DNA from: Periconia sp. R9002
Taxonomy: Eukaryota > Ascomycota > Dothideomycetes > Pleosporales > Periconiaceae
Assembly (NCBI GenBank): GCA_023627715.1
Contig: JAMAHW010000056.1
Span: forward strand, 210,758 to 274,757
Reading direction: 5' to 3'
Length of the DNA: 64,000 bases
This document shows, piece by piece, positions 57,001-64,000 of this stretch. The stretch's first letter is position 1. Each line of letters opens with the position of its first letter. The notes under the pieces were generated by a model that worked only from the letters and a program-made list of their open reading frames with translations, had not been told where the DNA came from and ran no database searches. A program made the translations under genes and the position numbers.

Positions 57001-60000
57001 AACCGCGCCTTGTAACATGAACTCATCAAACTGATCGCGCAAACAATTAAAGCTTCGTCTCGTTTTAATTGACGACCCCAATGCTTTGCGACGCGATTGT
57101 TGTCCGAGAAACCTTAGCTCGCTACATCACTCTTTTTCCCACCATCCCTTCCTCTTCGAGTAATCGGCGAGGGATCTTCTGTGGTTGACAGCGGTAGACT
57201 CCACCAGTCCCAATTCCTGGAAACTTTGATTGGGACGGCCTCCCGTCTTGGCTCGTGCATGCGCTCAATCGTCAGTCAACCAATTGTTCTCAGTTAGGCG
57301 GCCATTTACTTTTGCCAGCTGGCTCCCATCCTCAACATTGTTTCGTAGCCATAGTTTTTATAAAATTGTGCTGAGCACTTGAAGTTATTCGCTGCGGCCG
57401 ATTATGCGCCACTCGGTACGGAAACCCGTGAACATTTCGCCAGTTCATACAATAACGTCAACTTGACTAATATATCTACATCCCTGACACCTTGTCCTGA
57501 CCCTATCTTGTGTATGGAATTCGAAAACAACGTAGACTTCTTGTCAAGCTTCTCTTTTTGTCAAGCCAGTGTCCAGATCATTGACTCTTGACTTCAGGCT
57601 TCAATGTTATGTTATGCAGATGACCGACAATGAAGTGCACATTACAGGCGCAGGCTACGGTACGTTCAATCTTGGAACAGATTCTTGGTCGTCTCCTTTC
57701 AACGGTTTGTAACCTAGCAAAATCTCTAACTTTATTGCTGGTGACCCTGTTCCTCGATCAGACATGTGATTAAGCCCCTCGTGGAATCGAAATAATATAG
57801 CGTTTCAAAAAGTATTTTCGTGGTGGTAATTTCCTGGTACGTTCTGATGAGTCGCAGATAGGTGTTGGACTGGACGTTGAACCAAATATTCCTCTGTTGG
57901 ATTCAACACCCTGCATCTTGCCCGCAGTCGACAAGATAGCTATTGGCTATTCCATGTAACAATCCCGTTCTCTCCAGCGGTTTTCTTTGTGATTACCATG
58001 ATACCAGCAGTTCTCCATATCATCATAACTCCTTTACCAGGCCGAATACAAACTCAGTTTGGGGCCTAGACTGCGATGGCGATATCAATTGATAGGCACA
58101 TCGCCATCTTGATTCCCTAGTCACAATTTAACAATACTTTGGTTGATTAAATGCAACTTAAATAAAGTCTACTGGTCTACGACTAATATCAGGGTGCAGT
58201 CATGGAGTAAGGGATAAAAAGGAGACTGAAGGCGAGAAAGATACAGAATTTGAGAGACGATCTTTTCAAACGCCCAACCAAACATCTGATACAGACAGTT
58301 TCCTGAGCGGCTTTCTGGAGCTATCGCGTCTTTGCCGTCGACGTGATGTTGATTCACTTCTCAATTGCTCGTTTTACAGTGTGAAGCACTTCCGCTTTAG
58401 TAAAGCTGCTACTGCAGCCTCTACCGCTTATTCATCCATTTTACGTCTAGAATTTTCCTACCTCAAAATAATACTTTTTCGAAGGATATACCTTGATAAC
58501 TTTCGGACAACTTTGGGGAACCTGCATCCTTGATTTCTGCTCATGCTCATGTCTTCTCTGAGAACATTCCTTGCTTATGTGTCATGACTCAAAGCAATGC
58601 GTTATCCAAGCTGGTCCAAAGATAGAGTCTTCCTGTATCCGACGTAAAATATTAGCATTGACTGGAAACAGACAGTATCAGAGGCGAGTAAGCGAGTAAG
58701 CAAGTAAGCAAGTAGATGGATCTTCGATCTCGCGCCTTAGACATCAATGGTGTTGAAATATCCAGTCTGCACCTGCTAAACTACGCATGGTGACAGCACT
58801 AGTATCGCAGGCACCGTTACCTCTTCTGCAACATCTGCTCAGCCATAGTGTAGGGATAGCCAAATTTTGTTATATATTTGTTACCATTTTGTCATGTAGG
58901 TACGTAGGATTGATCCTTCTGCCGAATGATCCAACACGAACGGCGGGGATACTAAGTCGTTAGCGAACTGCACGCCCCGAGCCGCCGGTTCCTTCCCAAA
59001 AACTGTATAGTATAGTAGAGCGCCTCATGTTTCATTCTATTGCTGTCTGAGTACTTTTTCTGTTAGCATTGAGCCTAGTCTCCCACTTTGAGCATTCTGA
59101 ATCTTCTTCGTTCATCCACTTTTTGGCATTGACTCCAAATACCTCGTATTCTCTTACGGCCCGCCCGGGTAGTCCACTGTACCCACATAGTGTTGAAACG
59201 ACGACGATTATTGAAAAGCTTGGTTCAAGTCCTATCCTGCAACTCTACCTGTAGTATGGCTACGTCATGAGTTCCACCCCACGAATACCTCCCTCCAGAG
59301 GCTTAGTGATTTAGGCCACATGCTGAGTGCTGATGCAATAATCATCCTAGACTAACTCATTTGCTCTCGTGCTTGCGCAGACTAGTAACGGTCGCCGACT
59401 CCGCGATCCATTACTCCACGTTTGGAGGAAACCTTTCACCAGGCTAAACTCCGGTTCTACATTCATTTCGATCTAGTTAATCGAGCAGACTATGCTTCAT
59501 TCATAATCACGTAAGGAGTGGTACACTTGCAATGCTGCTAGACGACTTTACACCCGAATGGCCGATCACTCAACTTCGCGCGTCTAACAACATGATACCA
59601 GACCCTCATTCTTGGTTCTCAACACGGGGGTCTTACCGTTCATGCCCCATTCGATGGAGGCCAGCCTGAAAACGATGGGATCGTCTATCAGAACCGGTTG
59701 GTGGGGTTTGCGTCACGAACGGGTGAGCAGGGCTTCATGACGTTATACGTTTGATACATGTATAACGAACCATTGAACGATTTCGGCATGTAGATAAGGA
59801 GTGCATACAGCGCGCGTCTCTAATCTCATTCTGGCTCACTACGGCATGCGGGTTCCTGGTCTTTGGTTGGCACAATACTGTTTCCCATTCAGGTACCCGC
59901 CTCCTGGACCGATGGGTCGACTCCAAGATATGCCTCCCTCATGTCTTAACAACTGGTTCCACCAATATCCCACGCGGGTGGTGGATATACACGAAAATGC

Positions 60001-63000
60001 AAGGTGGTAGCGTGTCTAAGATGTACAATACTGATATCGCTTTCTTCTTCTGGTGATTGTTCGCCCCAGTGACCCGCCCTTACGTGGACGTCTGGAGTTT
60101 GTAGACTCGCACTTGCGCGTAAATGATGGCTGCAATCTGCCCAGTGGTTTGGATCATAAATCAAGATCAATAGAATAGTAATCTTTATAGAATTGCTGAC
60201 GAGAGGAGTTGATGGCAGTGTCCGTGCCGCTGAATAAGCTGCCATCAATACGTTATCGGCATGTGGCCCACTATGTCCTGACAACCCATTGGGGATTATT
60301 TGTTATCCCGAACACATGGTGAGCTACTGGGATAGCGGCGTCATCCATTAGCTACCGGTAACTGGAGAGGCGGAAAACATAGAGGATGAATTATGAAACC
60401 CAGACCTCGGACGTAAGGCATTTGATGCCGAGGATATGAATCATCAACAGATGCATCACTCTTACCTCTTTCCATCTCGCGTCAGCGAGAATAACGCCCT
60501 CCTCGTGGCCTCTCGTGACGAAACGACACTGCATTTCACCAGGGTCATGAACGCCATATCAGTTCGCCATGATTAAACCCGGGGACCTTGTGCGCCGTAT
60601 CCATGTCGGCGATTATCGGTCTTGCCGGACTCTGAAATAGTAGAAAATCGTCTTCCTGGGTGACATGGGCTCCAGGGTCGGAGGTAGCAGACTGCGGGTT
60701 CTACTTCATCCTACACTAACCCAGCTCACAGGATCATGACCACCTTGAAAGCCATCTTCGGTGCCTGCTGGCCTCCATATTCGTATTGCATACTCTAGTC
60801 GGTTACACAGCGTTATGTTGGGGTTACGCTAAGCGTGACACGAGCGCGCGAATACTACTGAAGATACGGGAATATCTATACGCGAGTACGATGAATGCTG
60901 TATTGTTGACATTTTGGGTAACTGTTTGTGTGTGCTAGACCCTGCTTGATGCTCTAATCTATAGGGCCCATGTTGTGCAGGTCCACTTCTGCTTCTAGAA
61001 GCCAAGCTGTGATCTATTGACGTTTAGGGGAATTCTTGTCACGAGATGGTATGAACTCGTTTTTCAAAAGGGTATTAGAAAACGTTCTTTACGAGGATGA
61101 GATGAACACAACACGGCGAAGCCGTTACTGCCTTCGAGCCCGAATGTAATGATCACTCGTATTCCTTCAGGATTTGCTGTCTCCACCCGGCTCGGTGCGG
61201 ATCCAATAAAAAACTACATAGCTGGGCAATACATGATACGACAGGTCGTGGCAGCTGGGTATCCAGCTCACAAAGTAGCGTGTATGTGACATGCAGCATA
61301 AGTAGTTCGCAGAAAGCCTTCACCGCCATAGACAATAAGCTGTGAAACTACAACATGTCGATGCTGGTACCATCATGCCTCGGATGCCGCAAAATCGCAA
61401 AGCGAGTCTGCGGCAGAGAAAGCTTCTAGCTCATGCTGTGTGACTTGCAAGGTCGAGCGACGTCATTGAAGGTTCTAATGAAGCATTTCCCGGTGCTTTA
61501 CCATCAACTGGGGAATCCCATATGATCACTTCCGGAGATACAATTATCGCGAGCGATAACGCTTAATCGGTGGTGCTGATGGCTTACGGTTACGAGAAAG
61601 AGTAGTCATACTCATATCAATTGCTCACCTACTTGGACTGTTGTACACTGACACATTTGAACCACAGTCTGGGTCAATAAAACCTACTTGCACATGCTAA
61701 CGTACGCCTTCGCGATTTAACAGTTCAGCTTGCTATAACATACACAAATACACTCTATCTCATGGCTATTTGCTCCGCTTACGGTTTCACTCGCATGTTC
61801 GACATTCGGAACGAGTATCAATATATCTTGTGAACCCGGACACGTGGGAAGAGCAGTTTCCGCTGTCCCATGTGGAGGGGTCCTTATGCAATCTTTGCAG
61901 GCTACGTGGCATGCCGGGTATTTAGTATGTTAACCATACATCACTACGGGCGGTACCAGACTGGTGGATATGAAGCCGAGGCCAAAAGACACAAACTATC
62001 TGATGTTTTTGATTGCACCTAAAGCAACGTCTTCCAGAAGAAACCAAAGATTTGGTAACTATAGCTAGGGTTCTCCGTTTCCATTCCACATACAAGTCTC
62101 CTCAAGTTCCCTCCCCCTTTCCCCCGAGACGAGATTGAAGCCTATGCTCTTTCTGATGACTGTGATTACTTGACTCAAACTCTAGAATAAGGGAAGATAT
62201 GCCCCACTGTTGTGCAACTGAGCGGAAATCAAGGTGGCGTACGCTTCCTCAGCTCTGCAGTCTGTCCAGCTAACACTTACAAGCTGATAGTCTATCACTT
62301 CATTATTGTCATAGCAAGGCACACCGAGTATCTCGAGAAGTTACGAACGTCAGCACCGCCACTCTACCTGATATTACCGTTCAGGACAGCATTCGTACTC
62401 AACAACTACAGCTGAAGGTTCTCAAAAGCTCAAGATAAACTCGCTGATTTGATGAACATCCAACATCGACTAACTTGGCAAGACTCAAACACGAGAGCTG
62501 TGCTATGGAAAATAACACTACAGCATTAGTTTACAGGCTGAGTGATGAGCCAAAGAGGCGAACGTGCTATGAATAGTTATAAATCAATAACTGTGAACAC
62601 TTGGTCCTTGCTTCTCCAACGTAAGACTTCGGCTAACACATCACAGCTGGGACCGAAAAGTGAGATTCGGATATTTCTGTCAAAACACTCTATGGCAGGG
62701 TGGATGCGTGTTCAACACCGCCATCAGGGAACTGAGACGTCTACACACGTGGCACGGAGTTACTGCAAGCTACTGATGATTATAGCCGTCTGTTTCATAG
62801 TGTATTATGTGAGGTTAACTATTTCCTCTCAAGCGTTAATAGCGTCGCGGGAACTGATGTTTATGGTTAGGTGATCTGATGCACTTTTTTTTTAACAAAA
62901 AAGAAGGGTGAAACGTTGGTATGTACGCTTTCCCGTGTATGCCTTACTTCCATCGAGTATGAATTGGCGCTTACGGTTCTAGATACAACAAGCCTACTTC

Positions 63001-63941
63001 ACCACATATTGTGTGGCTATGTGCTATTGGAATTTATGTGATCTTTGCGATCTTTGACTGAGACACGCCACCCCCAAATCGAGTCCATGGCTGCTACTGT
63101 ACGAAAACAGGATCGACCGTTGCGCCTCGTCGTTATCATATCCATCAGAGGCGATCAGGAAGACGCCAATCCAACGCTACCTCCTAGATGCATGAACTCT
63201 CGCTTCCCTACAGTGCCGGCATCTAGCTGTGAAGGGAAATGGAAGGAAGAAAGGGCGCTTACGCGCCGGTGCGCGCGCGGAGGGGTCGTACATACATAAG
63301 TCGATGTAACCTGTGTACCACGAACTTCTCAGCCTCTGTCGGTCGCGCGCTCGCACGACCTAGCTTTCAAGCCAAGCCACCAATACGTGCCCACAGTAGT
63401 GCTTGCATACGCGGTAGCAGACATTCACTTATTCCCACATTGGCAAGGACACAACTGCAGACATCAACTCGATCGGAAATCCACGGGAGGATAGAGTGAG
63501 GGAGAGCTCAAAGAGGAAAATCCAGGGGACCAACTGTGTCACAGCCTTTGCTTTCTTTTTTGAGAAAGCTTAAATCGCGTGGTGGCTTTCTCTTTGTAGC
63601 GGTGAGCTAGACGGTAACAACTCATAGTACACTGCACGTTGTGATATGCGGTGGAGTTTTTGTTATGCGTGCCTCATTTGCTTTTTCTCTCTTTCGTTTT
63701 CGACGGAAAGGTGTGTTTGAGTTTGTTTGGTGGGCTAACAATCGACTCTGGCACCGTTGCTGCGAGGATGCGGAGACCAAGAAAAATCCTGTCTTGATGA
63801 GCGTGTGGCTGAGCATCTTGTCATCTTGGTACAAATCTTGGTACATTATCAAGAATGAGGGTAGTCATGGCAGGAAGCCTTTTTGCACTTGGGCCAATCG
63901 TGCTCCGCTGAGGCTTATGCGCACTGCCATCGCTTACCTTT
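57001..63941. other. Gene-free region
   Basis: Nearly 7 kb with no frame above about 112 codons on either strand, no domain, no plausible spliced gene and no terminal repeats that I could find. Base composition is moderate rather than extremely AT-rich, so strong RIP is not obvious. A heptamer repeat lies at about 58684-58714. Confidence 0.45.
58684..58714 (+). repeat. Heptad repeat (C/G)AGTAAG, about four copies
   Basis: GCGAGTAAG-CGAGTAAG-CAAGTAAG-CAAGTAG: four imperfect copies of an AGTAAGC-like unit. Confidence 0.8.
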
Positions 63942-63955
63942 GGGGGGGGGGGGGG

Positions 63956-63998
<43 letters not shown>
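63942..63998 (+). repeat. Poly-G run, probable assembly artefact
   Basis: Fourteen G, one C at 63956, then 42 G, closed by CC. Such runs are produced by two-colour sequencing chemistry at read ends and are often left at contig edges. A natural run of this length would be extraordinary. Confidence 0.85.

Positions 63999-64000
<2 letters not shown>

Noticed and set aside
59160..59255. tRNA gene suggested by a GGTTCAAGTCC B-box match at about 59220
   Set aside because: No A-box at proper distance and no cloverleaf stems could be drawn.
63900..64000. Telomeric end
   Set aside because: No TTAGGG repeats; the G run is homopolymeric.

Overview
The window is chromosomal DNA from a filamentous ascomycete (Pezizomycotina). 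The evidence is short introns of about 45-190 nt with GT..AG ends and CTAAC-like branch points, a GH47 mannosidase, a NEDD4/Bsd2-family protein, an Hpc2 homologue and a non-reducing polyketide synthase of the fungal pigment type. Dothideomycetes or Leotiomycetes seem plausible from general resemblance, but I cannot place it further. No tRNA, rRNA, CRISPR or intact transposon was recognised.

Layout. Positions 1-3.7 kb hold the 3' end of a tandem-repeat protein gene that decays into in-frame stops, then non-coding DNA. A Gln/Ser/Pro-rich conserved protein of unknown role (3706-5174, minus) follows, with an unusually long 6.8 kb upstream spacer rich in microsatellites and pyrimidine tracts. From 12 to 45 kb lies a denser, mostly housekeeping block: eIF3e (minus) divergent from mitochondrial ribosomal protein mL49 (plus); a secreted cysteine-rich protein built from look-alike exons (minus); a GH47 alpha-mannosidase with two large insertions (minus); CCT6 (minus) divergent from NOP56 (plus); HPC2 (plus); an acidic orphan (plus); a CBP6/UQCC2-like complex III assembly factor (minus) divergent from a BSD2 homologue (plus); MOG1 (minus); BUD20 (minus) divergent from mitochondrial aconitase (plus); and a GCNA-like SprT protease (plus). 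A 3.5 kb spacer leads to a complete SAT-KS-AT-PT-ACP-ACP-TE polyketide synthase (48215-54806, minus). The last 9 kb has no recognisable gene and ends in a near-pure poly-G run that looks like an assembly artefact.

How the genes fit together. Translation and ribosome production recur: eIF3e, mL49, NOP56 (box C/D snoRNP) and BUD20 (60S export). Others serve protein folding and glycoprotein trimming (CCT6, GH47), nuclear transport and chromatin (MOG1, HPC2), mitochondrial respiration (aconitase, CBP6-like) and crosslink repair (GCNA-like). Three or four head-to-head pairs share short intergenic promoters. The polyketide synthase has none of its usual pathway partners within view.

Gene models were spliced by hand; exon joins were accepted when the reading frame, splice sites and family motifs all agreed. 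Total coding lengths came out as multiples of three for every spliced model.
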